Positions 1-7,672 are shown, counted from the stretch's first letter. The stretch: 9,257 nucleotides of DNA from Solimicrobium sp040544425 (GCA_040544425.1 JBEONO010000052.1:1-9257); one strand, 5' to 3'. Numbers and translations are program-made. The notes: a model not told the origin generated them from the sequence alone.

Positions 1-79
1 CTTTGTCCAAAGCTGAACAGTTTTATAGTTTAGCTTTTTAATTTTCCGGAGCCTCGCCACATTTTTTGTCCGTTCTACC

Positions 80-784
80 TTATTGCGACACAACCATCAT
101 ATTATTGATATGTGACAGGAAGTCTGTCACTTCGCGCACGTTGGGTTGCTTCGGTTCGCGCTTCAGACTATCCCACTGACTGCGGCCAGATGCGCACTTG
201 AACATGCCATCGAGTCGGGTAATTACAGATTCAGGCAGTTGTCCAGCTACAGACTTATAGATGCGCTCGTTGATTGTTGCTCTGGCATTAATCGACATTC
301 GGTACAAGTCTGTGTAGCTGGGGAGTTCGAAGCGACGCTGCACCAGCTCCTCGATCAATACATTGATGATATCGGCCACCTCCTGTTTAGTTTGGGCCGC
401 CTGAAGTGCTTGGCCTTGCAACCAGGTTTCATCGTTTTCGGTCAGTTCGTGTATGCCAACGAATTCACGTAGGTGTGCGCGATGCCTATGTTTGGTTCCG
501 GATTTATCGTACTTGGCCAGAGCTGACTTGGTCGGTACGCGGATCTGGGCGCGACTGCAAATATGCTTGACGATTTCGGATGGGATCGTGGCCAGTGCAA
601 TGAAATACCCTAACCGCTGGAGCAATTTCAACTGGATCAATAGAAAGGTCTGCAGTGTGACCTGGCGATAGCGTGCTGCAACGAATTTCAGCTCTAAAGG
701 CGTTGGCGTGTAAATGGCGATGAGTTCCTGCTCAGTGAATTCATCCTTGAGTCGAGGATACGCGGTTTCGTGTACGCTGCTCAT
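80..784 (-). pseudogene. tnpA: Tn3-family transposase, N-terminal fragment (DUF4158 region)
   Basis: This reads as the start of a Tn3-family TnpA, which cuts the terminal inverted repeats and makes cointegrates. The opening MSSVHETAYPRLK, the YTPTPLELKFV segment and LLIQLKLLQRLGYF are typical of the DUF4158 N-terminal region that helps bind the ends. The frame stops with TAA after 234 residues, whereas full transposases have about 1000, so the DDE catalytic domain is absent in this frame. After the stop, the +1 frame is open to the left edge of the window (about 26 codons, Lys/Arg rich). A frameshift is therefore possible, but I do not recognise that peptide as transposase. ATG at 784 is preferred over GTG at 793 because family members begin at MSSVHE-like sequences. 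The gene points out of the exosortase cassette. Confidence 0.82.
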
Positions 785-882
785 TGCCTTCACTTTGCCT
801 TTCGTCGTCTTATGTTCAATTGGATCGTGGATAACATAAAATTTCCTGCAATAAATCCGTTCAATCCAATCTTAAGCAATAA

Positions 883-1512
883 CTACCTACCATTTTGTAC
901 AGTACTGACCGAAGCTAGCGATTTGCTGAGACCAATACATAGGATCGCGATGGCAATTGGAATCAGCCACCTTCCGCCGGATTCGGTAAAAATCATCCAA
1001 TCAATCAAGAATGGCTTCTTAGGATTTCCGCCAACCTGCAAAGCAAAAATCATCGTGTTCATTTGAACTCTAGCCGCTAAAAACAAGGGAGTCGTCACCC
1101 CCATTACGATGATTGCTCCCAATACGCCAAAGGCAATGCGCAAACTGATTTCCCGTATGCCGTGTCGAAACGGCCAGGCAATCAAAATCATCGCCAATAT
1201 TACAAGTGGCAAAATTGCGTGATCAACGGCGGTCGTAACAGCATCCAGTGTAAAACCTTCGCGCAGGCGCATATCTGGTGTCAATTGATATGGTCGAATT
1301 GTAAGCGGTAACAATCGCATCACAGAAGAACCATTTTGATTGACAATGTCCAGCGTCGGCGAAAAATCTGCTTGGACAAGAAGGATGATGGACTTGATAA
1401 ACGGTTCAAATAAGCTCAAGATCGCCTGTCCAAAATAGATACCGATTAATGACGCTGCCAGCCAGGCAATCATTATCCGCGCAAACACTTCGATTGGCTT
1501 AAATGGTCTCAT
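883..1512 (-). CDS. Exosortase H-associated membrane protein
   Basis: A 209-residue integral membrane protein, second gene of the xrtH operon. Hydrophobic segments lie at about residues 12-35, 37-48 (weak), 96-114, 125-147 and 181-196. Between the second and third is a polar stretch, residues 50-92, that probably faces the periplasm. It has no recognisable catalytic motif. Its place directly after xrtH, its size and its topology match the small family found beside exosortase H; its role in sorting (complex partner or substrate handling) is not established to my knowledge. The ATG at 1512 overlaps the end of xrtH by 14 bases and has no clear Shine-Dalgarno sequence, which suggests translational coupling. 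The stop at 883 is about 100 bases before tnpA on the same strand, and I see no clear terminator between them. Confidence 0.8.
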   Translation of the reverse strand: MRPFKPIEVFARIMIAWLAASLIGIYFGQAILSLFEPFIKSIILLVQADFSPTLDIVNQNGSSVMRLLPLTIRPYQLTPDMRLREGFTLDAVTTAVDHAILPLVILAMILIAWPFRHGIREISLRIAFGVLGAIIVMGVTTPLFLAARVQMNTMIFALQVGGNPKKPFLIDWMIFTESGGRWLIPIAIAILCIGLSKSLASVSTVQNGR

Positions 1513-2014
1513 TGGACGGTCTCATTGACCAGGCATAAAAAAACATCGCGGAGAGTGCGATCAACAGTGTCGGGATATAAAAACTATGCAACGGCTGGAA
1601 CATCGTCGGTTGAAACGATGCCGCGTAGAACAGGATAATTATCCTCACGAAATTCAGGACGCAGACGAACAGTATCGCAAGGACCGCGCCTAATAATTTT
1701 CGTTTGATTGGCGAAGGGAATACAATGATCGCTGCTTCAAGGAGAAACAACAGTCCTGATCCATCACAGCCCCGCACCACTTCCAGATCAACTTTACTTG
1801 AACGGATGGTATTGGCCAATGCGTAAGCATTTTCAGAAGGGAAAAGTAAGTTGATTGCGTGAGTGACCGGCACGACAAGAAAATCGTGGTAAACATTATT
1901 AATCAAGACCATGTCCGGAATATAAAAATATAAAATATATTGCAACACGAATACCAAGGCAAACAAGGCAATAAACTTTGTGTGGGCAATTAAATTATTT
2001 TTATGATTTGGCAT
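1499..2014 (-). CDS. xrtH: Exosortase H (IPTL-CTERM-specific transpeptidase-like membrane protease)
   Basis: A 171-residue polytopic inner-membrane protein of the exosortase family, which cuts C-terminal sorting signals of exported proteins and probably transfers them to an acceptor. The three expected catalytic residues are visible: Cys83 in VVRGCDGSG, Arg124 in LNFVRII and His143 in LHSFYIPT. Transmembrane segments are at about 12-33, 43-58, 86-100, 107-130 and 145-162. The short length fits XrtH, the minimal type that pairs with IPTLxxWG-CTERM proteins, rather than the much longer EpsH/XrtA type. A matching substrate is encoded 2.5 kb away. Upstream of the ATG at 2014 there is only a weak GAGAAG about 10 bases away. 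The 3' end overlaps the next gene by 14 bases. Confidence 0.93.
   Translation of the reverse strand: MPNHKNNLIAHTKFIALFALVFVLQYILYFYIPDMVLINNVYHDFLVVPVTHAINLLFPSENAYALANTIRSSKVDLEVVRGCDGSGLLFLLEAAIIVFPSPIKRKLLGAVLAILFVCVLNFVRIIILFYAASFQPTMFQPLHSFYIPTLLIALSAMFFYAWSMRPSNETI
1505..1527 (-). repeat. 10-bp tandem repeat, 13-bp period, at the xrtH / partner gene overlap
   Basis: On the minus strand CAATGAGACC occurs twice (plus-strand 1518-1527 and 1505-1514), offset by 13 bases. The first copy encodes Met164-Arg-Pro of XrtH in frame. The second copy, shifted by one frame, supplies the ATG-Arg-Pro start of the downstream membrane protein. The duplication therefore appears to have made, or preserved, the overlapping start. 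Confidence 0.75.
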
Positions 2015-2042
2015 TGTCGTATTGCTTCTCGCGCCGTATGAA

Positions 2043-2082
2043 AAATCGGTTTCTTGACTGCGCCGTGCAGTTTTACCGATTT
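2043..2082. promoter_or_regulatory. Two-part inverted repeat (hairpin or operator) upstream of xrtH
   Basis: Outer arms AAATCGGT (2043-2050) and ACCGATTT (2075-2082) pair perfectly over 8 bp. Inside them ACTGC (2057-2061) and GCAGT (2067-2071) pair over 5 bp around a GCCGT loop, leaving an asymmetric internal loop (6 versus 3 bases). It lies 29 to 68 bases upstream of the xrtH start and also between xrtH and the divergent TPR gene. It may be an RNA hairpin in the xrtH leader or a protein-binding site. No U-tract follows on either strand, so a terminator is unlikely. Confidence 0.5.
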
Positions 2083-2202
2083 AAGTCTAATTTGTTGTTA
2101 TGACTGCAATATGACACGTTCGCAACTGCACATCGAAGCGGATTAAAAGCATTGCCAATTTAATATTTTCATAAATCTAGACTGCTATGAATAGTCATCA
2201 TG

Positions 2203-2225
2203 TTGCAATACTCTACCCATATAAT
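2203..2225 (+). promoter_or_regulatory. Possible promoter of the TPR glycosyltransferase gene
   Basis: A perfect TATAAT lies at 2220-2225, about 35 bases before the ATG at 2261. The nearest good -35-like hexamer, TTGCAA at 2203-2208, is only 11 bp upstream, too close for sigma-70, and the correctly spaced hexamer is poor. The -10 box may depend on an activator or be a chance match in AT-rich DNA. Confidence 0.33.
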
Positions 2226-2260
2226 CATGAGCCGTTGAAAAACATCTGTTGAAAATTAAA

Positions 2261-4504
2261 ATGAATGAGTCCATGCCACTTTCTGAATCAAGCTTAATCA
2301 ACAGTTCACAAACAGTCATTTCTCCGATACTTCAGCAGGCAATTACCCTTTATGAAAACAAGGAATTTCCGCAGGCCGAATCCCTATGTCATCGCATTCT
2401 TCAAGGAGAACCGGACGATGCTGGCGCGATCCATTTACTTGGCTTGTTAACTCTCAATAACGGAAATGTCCAAAAGAGCGTTCAGTTAATTGAGCAAGCA
2501 ATCCAAATCAACCCAAACGACCCCAGTTTCTTTAATAATCTTGCCGTCATTTTGATCAATGACAATCAGCTCAATAACGCTTTGATTGCGTGCCATGAAG
2601 CCTTAGCGCTAGAGCGGAGTCACCACGTTGTCATTGCGAATTTAGCGAAAATTCTTGACAAGATGGGGCAAGCCGAAATGGCCAAGGACGCATTTATCTA
2701 TTCAAGCGGTCTGGCAAATAACCAGACTATTGAGGTGGCCAGTCTGAGTGGTTTTTGGAACAACCAAGGTTTAATTTTGGAAAAAATTGGGCAACAAAAT
2801 TTGGCTTTATCTTGTTTAGAATTTGCAGTGCAAACTGATAGCAATAATACGGTGGCACAGAACAATCTGATCACACTGCGGAAAAATAGCAATACAGACC
2901 ATGGCAAACAGAAAGATAATTTTGTTCAGATTCCGGAGGCCATTCAAATCGCATTGCAACATCATCAAGCAGGTCGATTGCAAGAAGCTGAATCAATTTA
3001 TCAAAAAATCCTTCAGACAAGTCCAGACCATCCTGAAGCCCTACATTTTTTGGGACTGATTGCACACCAGGTGAACAAAAATGATATCGCCATTAAATTG
3101 ATCGATAGGGCTATAAATGCAAAAAATCACGATCCGTTATTTTTTTGCAATAAGGGGTTTATTCACAAAGAGCTAGGAGAGCTTGATCGAGCTATCGGGA
3201 GTTATAAGCGAGCGCTTGTATTGAACCCAAATTATGCAGAAGTATATTTTAATCTCGGTGTGGCACTCAATCTGCAAAACAAATTGGTCGAAGCAGAGGC
3301 GGCCTACCGCCAGGCATTGACGATCCAACCCGACTTTACCAGCGCCAATAAAGGATTAGCGAGTCTATTGCTTCGTGAGAATAGACTGACAGAAGCCGAA
3401 GAAACGTTTCGTAAGGTGCTTGAAGTCAGGCCTGGCGACGCGGATGCATTTTGTGGACTTGGTACATTCTTTACTAAGACTAATCAACTGAAAAGTGCCG
3501 AGGAGGCTTATAGTCGTGCTATCGACTCGGATCCGAATCACGTCACTGCTCGCTGGAACCTATGCATGCTTCGACTCCCAATGGGTCAGTACCTGGAAGC
3601 TTGGCCGGACTATGAGCTACGCTACCACCTAAACAAGCAGGAAGAACGTTCGAATATGCCGTCTCTTCCGTGTCCACAGTGGAATGGTGAGCCGTTAGAG
3701 GGCAAATCTCTTATCATCTGTCCTGAGCAGGGGTTCGGAGACAGCATCCAGTTTGCACGGTATGCCCCGATGCTTAAGGCCAGAGGGGTTCGCCATCTCA
3801 CGGTAGCATGCCACCAATGCCTCAAACCACTCTTCGAAACTCTGAGTGGCGTTGATGCGATCGTATCGTCGAACGAAGAATTGACAGTGCACGACTATTG
3901 GGTTTTTGCTCTTAGTCTGCCACTGCATTTTGGCACGACACTGGAAACAATTCCGTCCGTTCCCTATCTGTCGGTTTCTGCCGCAAAATTAGAACAATGG
4001 CGGTCACGTCTGTCTGGAAATGGGTTGAAGGTTGGGCTGGTCTGGAAAGGCAGCCCTGGCCACGGCAATGACGCAAACCGGTCTCTTTTGGGTTTAGCAT
4101 CCTTGGCCCCACTTTGGAAAATACCTGAGATCATATTTTTTAGTTTGCAAAAAGATGCCGGACAGGACGATGTAGGGCTTGCGGCAGTCGAGCAGCCAAT
4201 TGTATCGCTCGGTAAAGACATACTGGACTTCGCAGATACCGCTGCAATAGTCGCGCAGTTGGACCTTGTCATTTGCGTGGATACGGCAGTTGCGCATGTT
4301 GCAGGCGCTCTCGGTAAATCTTGTTGGGTACTGGTACCAGCAGTGAACACGGATTGGCGCTGGCTTCGCGAACGGTCGGATTCTCCCTGGTATCCCAATG
4401 TCATGCGCCTGTTTCGACAATCAACACCAGGCGACTGGAATGAAGCTATCGACGAGGTCAAGATCGCATTGCAGGATTTGGTGAGCTACCCCAAGCAAGC
4501 CTAA
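2261..4504 (+). CDS. TPR protein with C-terminal GT-B (GT9-like) glycosyltransferase domain
   Basis: A 747-residue soluble protein without signal peptide or membrane segment. Residues about 22-211 and 226-456 are tetratricopeptide helices, with repeats such as AEAAYRQAL and YKRALVLNPNYAEVYFNLG. Residues about 482-743 form a heptosyltransferase-like domain: EQGFGDSIQFARY (residues 489-501, Asp494 at the position of the catalytic-type Asp), GLVWKGSPGH (from 592), and DLVICVDTAVAHVAGALG (Asp674, His679), the nucleotide-sugar-binding region. The TPR plus GT-B layout recalls O-linked protein glycosyltransferases, so a protein acceptor is plausible but not shown. Acceptor and sugar are unknown. The start is uncertain: TTG 2249, ATG 2261 and ATG 2273 share the frame, none has a good ribosome site, and I take the first ATG. 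It is divergent from xrtH and convergent with the surface-protein gene, with 28 bases between the stops. Confidence 0.9.
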   Translation: MNESMPLSESSLINSSQTVISPILQQAITLYENKEFPQAESLCHRILQGEPDDAGAIHLLGLLTLNNGNVQKSVQLIEQAIQINPNDPSFFNNLAVILINDNQLNNALIACHEALALERSHHVVIANLAKILDKMGQAEMAKDAFIYSSGLANNQTIEVASLSGFWNNQGLILEKIGQQNLALSCLEFAVQTDSNNTVAQNNLITLRKNSNTDHGKQKDNFVQIPEAIQIALQHHQAGRLQEAESIYQKILQTSPDHPEALHFLGLIAHQVNKNDIAIKLIDRAINAKNHDPLFFCNKGFIHKELGELDRAIGSYKRALVLNPNYAEVYFNLGVALNLQNKLVEAEAAYRQALTIQPDFTSANKGLASLLLRENRLTEAEETFRKVLEVRPGDADAFCGLGTFFTKTNQLKSAEEAYSRAIDSDPNHVTARWNLCMLRLPMGQYLEAWPDYELRYHLNKQEERSNMPSLPCPQWNGEPLEGKSLIICPEQGFGDSIQFARYAPMLKARGVRHLTVACHQCLKPLFETLSGVDAIVSSNEELTVHDYWVFALSLPLHFGTTLETIPSVPYLSVSAAKLEQWRSRLSGNGLKVGLVWKGSPGHGNDANRSLLGLASLAPLWKIPEIIFFSLQKDAGQDDVGLAAVEQPIVSLGKDILDFADTAAIVAQLDLVICVDTAVAHVAGALGKSCWVLVPAVNTDWRWLRERSDSPWYPNVMRLFRQSTPGDWNEAIDEVKIALQDLVSYPKQA

Positions 4505-4532
4505 AGGCTATGCGAAAGGGTAGCGCATTAAG

Positions 4533-7500
4533 TTACCGAAATTTACCGCGACTTAGCTTTCCCATACTAGCAACAAGAAACAATCCCAAGACAATCATTG
4601 CCCAATCTGGAAGCGCTGGCACGTTGGCCGTCACGCCTCCAGAAGCAGGCGGCGAATCCGAGAACGTAGTCTGCGGATTTGAATCAATCGCGCTCTCAGA
4701 AACCGTAAAGTTGACGGCGGCGGTCGTGTCATTTGAGATTATCACGATCAAGTTAACGGATCCATTTGCCGGAATGTTACCTACGCTGCACGAAATGGAT
4801 TGGCCAGATTGGTGACAGGATGAACTGCTACCACTCACGATGAGTGCTTCGCCGGTTGCAAGCGGAGCTGTGACAAACACGTTGGTCGCGAGTGCGTTAC
4901 CTATATTTGCAACGGTGAGCGTCCGTTGAAGTCCGGTCGAGATCTGAACGTCGCTAAAACCGACTGTGATTGACGACAGAGGAGGATAATCTGTGAACGT
5001 CGTTTGCGTGTTGGCATCAATCGCAGTCGTCGAAAGCGTAAATGTAATTGGCGCGGTCAAGTCGTTCGAGATCGTGACTACCAAACTCGTCGATGCGTTG
5101 TTCCCTGCGATGGTGCCTACATTACACGTGATGGTTTGTCCAGACTGACTGCAGGAAGAACTACTGGCACTCGGAACGAGCGCTTCACCTGCTGGAAGTG
5201 TCGCTGTAACGGTAGTGTTCGTTGCGATCCCAGCGCCTCCATTTACAATTGTTAAAGTACGTTGTAATCCGGTCGAAATCTGAACGTCGGCGAACCCCGC
5301 TATTGTCGGCGACGCGGCGGGCGGATAATCTGTGAACGTCAATTGGTCGTTAGCATCTATGGCACTGGTGGAAAGTGTAAACGTAATCGGAGAAGTCAGA
5401 TCGTTAGAGATCGTGACTACCAAGTTTGCAGATCCGTTTGCCGCGATGGTACCGACGCTACAGGTGATGGTCTGCCCAGATTGCTGACATGATGAACTGC
5501 TGGCGCTTGGTACAAGGGCTTCGCCGGTTGGAAGAATCGCAGTGACTGTAGTGTTCGTTGCAAGTCCTGCACCTGAATTAGTAATCGTTAGAGTACGTTG
5601 AAGCCCGGCTGAGATCTGAGCATCTGCAAATCCAATTGAGATCGACGCCGCTGGAGGATAATCGGTGAACGCCGTTTGAGAGTTCGTATCTGTCGCGTCT
5701 GTGGAAAGCTTAAACGTGATTGGCGCAGTCAGGTCATTGGAGATTGTAACAACCACGTTCGTTGACCCGTTTACCGCGATTGTACCAACGTTGCATTTGA
5801 TGGCCTGTCCAGACTGACTGCAGGACGGACTGCTGGCACTCGGGACGAGTGCTTCTCCAGCTGGAAGAACAGCCGTTACGGTTGAATTGGTTGCGACCGC
5901 TGGACCTGCATTGGTAATCGTCAGTGTGCGTTGGAGTCCGGACGATATCTGGGCGTCGGCGAAACTAGTGACGCCAATCGACGCACCTGGTGGAGGAATC
6001 ACGGTGATTGTGATGCTGTTATTTGACAGAACTGGATCACTCTCATCAGAAAACGCTGTAAATACTGGTGATATTTTTGCCGCAGGGGTGGTTTGAAGAG
6101 TAATAGTTAGCGGGCTTGAAACGCTCTGAGCAAGAGAGCCGACGTTGCACACAATAAACGTAGAATTTAAGATTGGGGTTGTTGTTGTGCAGCTACCGCT
6201 GCTCGAAACAAACGTTGAATTTTTGGGAAGCGACATCATCACACTAGCATTCGTAGCGGTCACAGGACCACTATTGCTAAGGGTCAGACTAAACGTTGAT
6301 CGACCAAGCGGATTATCTGTAGCCGTGCCGGAGACTGCAACGTCTGCCCCTGTCGTGGCGCTGGCTAAATTAAGGATGTAGAAGCCACCCAATCCGGCAG
6401 GACCGCCATTTTCTGTTGCCCCATAGATCTTACTCAGGTCGCTGCTCACAGCGATACTACCGACAGCATTGTAGAGATAAGGGTTAATCTGCGCTGGTGC
6501 TGGCGGCGCATAGTTACCGAAATTAAACAGATTCGTAAATGTACCTGTTGGCGTTATCTTAAAGACGTAATTTCCGCCCTGCGTGCCATACAGGTTGCCG
6601 TCACTGGCTTGTACAAGTGGTGAAGTTCCGCCTTGTAGGCTTGAATAAAGCGTTGTCAAGATACCGGAAGGTGTCACCTTAAAGATAGTGCCTTTGCTTG
6701 CTAATGTTCCGCCAGCTGTGCTGCCATAGAAATTGCCGTCGACACCCTGAAGCAGCGGTGTTGCTGGTGCTTGACCAGCGCTTCCATCAGAAGGGAAAGT
6801 ATAAAGCAAAGAAAATGTTCCTGATGGCGTAATTTTATAAATGGTTCCCGCGCTGAACGGTGAACTACTTGGTGCAAAACCACAACCATTCGTTGTTCCA
6901 TAAAGATTTCCGTCAGTTCTTCCTTGAACCAAAGGAAGATTCCAGCCGCACCCATCTGCGGCATTCGTGAAGTCATGAAGCACAGTGAACGCTCCACCCG
7001 GCGTAACCTTAAACACTTGTGAACTACCACCTTGTATGTTGGAGGTTCCGTAAACGTTTCCATCGATCCCCAAGATTACGGACGAGGGAATATACTGAGA
7101 CGAATTCGGGAACGAGTAAAAAATAGTCAAATTGCCGACAGTATCGATTTTGTAGATGACTGGTGCATTGTTGGCGCTACCTCCCCCGGTCGTGAACCCG
7201 TAGAAATTCCCGTCCTGTCCTAAAGTAAGCGATCCACCCGGTGAGTATCCAGCGGTGTCCCCTTGGTTGAAGCTATGCAAAGAAATATATGTTCCGGCTG
7301 AAGTAATTTTGAAAATTTCACCAAGTTTGTGAGTGCCATCAAGTGGATTTGTTCCGTACACACTGCCATCGGCTCCCATAGTTACATTTAGTATATTTTG
7401 TGGAGTCGACATGTTCGGCCAGGCGGAATAGTGTTCGGCAGTCAAATATTGTGCCATGGCGTCTGTTGATGCGAGCATTGCCACCACGATTACGGATGCA

Positions 7501-7586
7501 GGAACCAAGGTTCGACCGAATGCGGCGGCCAAGCCATTTAGCCAATTCGGGAATTGCTTGCGAGCGAAGCCGATGTGAAGTTTCAT
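4533..7586 (-). CDS. Secreted GloVer-repeat / DUF11 surface protein with IPTL-type C-terminal sorting signal
   Basis: A 1017-residue exported protein, the likely XrtH substrate. Residues 1-45 are a signal peptide with a basic start, a hydrophobic core (VPASVIVVAMLAS) and the cleavage site AMA|Q. Residues about 47-407 hold seven DG-x-x-YG motifs (Asp at 73, 125, 175, 225, 283, 329, and a degraded one at 383), six followed by IFKITP(S/T)GT-like strands. These are GloVer repeats, probably a beta-propeller. Residues 414-529 are a DUF11 domain, and 542-980 are four repeats of 111-112 residues, each with one Cys pair. The tail is VPALPDWA (989-996), a hydrophobic span and KLSRGKFR. Ser/Thr content is high. 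ATG at 7586 has AGGG eight bases upstream; the frame extends back to TTG 7652, but that would bury the signal peptide. Its physiological role (adhesin, matrix protein) is unknown. Confidence 0.93.
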   Translation of the reverse strand: MKLHIGFARKQFPNWLNGLAAAFGRTLVPASVIVVAMLASTDAMAQYLTAEHYSAWPNMSTPQNILNVTMGADGSVYGTNPLDGTHKLGEIFKITSAGTYISLHSFNQGDTAGYSPGGSLTLGQDGNFYGFTTGGGSANNAPVIYKIDTVGNLTIFYSFPNSSQYIPSSVILGIDGNVYGTSNIQGGSSQVFKVTPGGAFTVLHDFTNAADGCGWNLPLVQGRTDGNLYGTTNGCGFAPSSSPFSAGTIYKITPSGTFSLLYTFPSDGSAGQAPATPLLQGVDGNFYGSTAGGTLASKGTIFKVTPSGILTTLYSSLQGGTSPLVQASDGNLYGTQGGNYVFKITPTGTFTNLFNFGNYAPPAPAQINPYLYNAVGSIAVSSDLSKIYGATENGGPAGLGGFYILNLASATTGADVAVSGTATDNPLGRSTFSLTLSNSGPVTATNASVMMSLPKNSTFVSSSGSCTTTTPILNSTFIVCNVGSLAQSVSSPLTITLQTTPAAKISPVFTAFSDESDPVLSNNSITITVIPPPGASIGVTSFADAQISSGLQRTLTITNAGPAVATNSTVTAVLPAGEALVPSASSPSCSQSGQAIKCNVGTIAVNGSTNVVVTISNDLTAPITFKLSTDATDTNSQTAFTDYPPAASISIGFADAQISAGLQRTLTITNSGAGLATNTTVTAILPTGEALVPSASSSSCQQSGQTITCSVGTIAANGSANLVVTISNDLTSPITFTLSTSAIDANDQLTFTDYPPAASPTIAGFADVQISTGLQRTLTIVNGGAGIATNTTVTATLPAGEALVPSASSSSCSQSGQTITCNVGTIAGNNASTSLVVTISNDLTAPITFTLSTTAIDANTQTTFTDYPPLSSITVGFSDVQISTGLQRTLTVANIGNALATNVFVTAPLATGEALIVSGSSSSCHQSGQSISCSVGNIPANGSVNLIVIISNDTTAAVNFTVSESAIDSNPQTTFSDSPPASGGVTANVPALPDWAMIVLGLFLVASMGKLSRGKFR
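4536..4622 (-). other. IPTL-CTERM-like sorting signal (VPALPDWA variant)
   Basis: The last 29 residues of the surface protein form the three-part signal known for exosortase substrates: VPALPDWA, a hydrophobic stretch MIVLGLFLVASMG, and a basic end KLSRGKFR. The usual XrtH motif is IPTLxxWG. Here Ile is Val, Thr is Ala, and the Gly after Trp is Ala; Pro, Leu and Trp are kept at the right spacing. A cognate exosortase H gene is in the same window, which supports the call. Confidence 0.85.
4647..5963 (-). repeat. Four tandem coding repeats of 333-336 bp
   Basis: In the minus-strand reading, unit starts (Phe of F(A/S)D(A/V)QIS) fall at 5963, 5630, 5294 and 4958, giving periods of 333, 336 and 336 bp. 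The last unit ends near 4647. Each unit encodes GLQRTLT, ATN, GEAL, SSC-x-QSGQ, a second Cys followed by VG, ISND, and a TDYPP-like end (SDSPP in the last). The two cysteines are 9 residues apart and could form a disulfide outside the cell. The unit looks like one Ig-like DUF11-type domain. The first three units are most alike and the C-terminal one has diverged most. Confidence 0.92.
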
Positions 7587-7642
7587 TTGACGAACCCTGT
7601 CGATGTTAAGGTGTATTGGGTTCGCCAGAAGCGTTACTTTTT

Positions 7643-7672
7643 CAATCGGCAAACCTAACGGAATCCCGATTG
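7643..7672. promoter_or_regulatory. Inverted repeat upstream of the surface-protein gene
   Basis: CAATCGG (7643-7649) and CCGATTG (7666-7672) form a perfect 7-bp inverted repeat with a 16-base spacer, 57-86 bases before the ATG at 7586. The core half-site AATCGG/CCGATT also forms the outer arms of the inverted repeat in front of xrtH. It could be an operator shared by enzyme and substrate, but a 7-bp repeat is common by chance. Confidence 0.3.

Noticed and set aside
810..839. TTATGTT / AACATAA inverted repeat just upstream of tnpA
   Set aside because: A 7-bp AT-rich arm pair with a 16-base loop is expected several times by chance in a window of this size.
2009..2027. Sigma-54-like TTGGCA...TTGC sequence near the xrtH start
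   Set aside because: The GG and GC elements are 12 bases apart instead of 10, it reads on the plus strand away from xrtH, and it overlaps the xrtH start codon.
4510..4528. ATGCG / CGCAT inverted repeat between the two convergent stop codons, as a shared terminator
   Set aside because: Only 5 bp of stem and no T-run on either strand; too weak to call.
4510..6381. Several plus-strand open frames opposite the four-repeat region
   Set aside because: They are shadows of the repetitive Ser/Thr/Val-rich coding strand. None has a recognisable domain or ribosome site.
7642..7651. 10-mer TCAATCGGCA shared with 9226-9235, as a possible element end or operator
   Set aside because: Dozens of shared 10-mers are expected by chance in a 9-kb window, and the flanks do not match.
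7587..7652. Upstream extension of the surface-protein frame to a TTG at 7652
   Set aside because: It would place 22 polar residues before a good signal peptide. ATG at 7586 has an AGGG site at proper distance.
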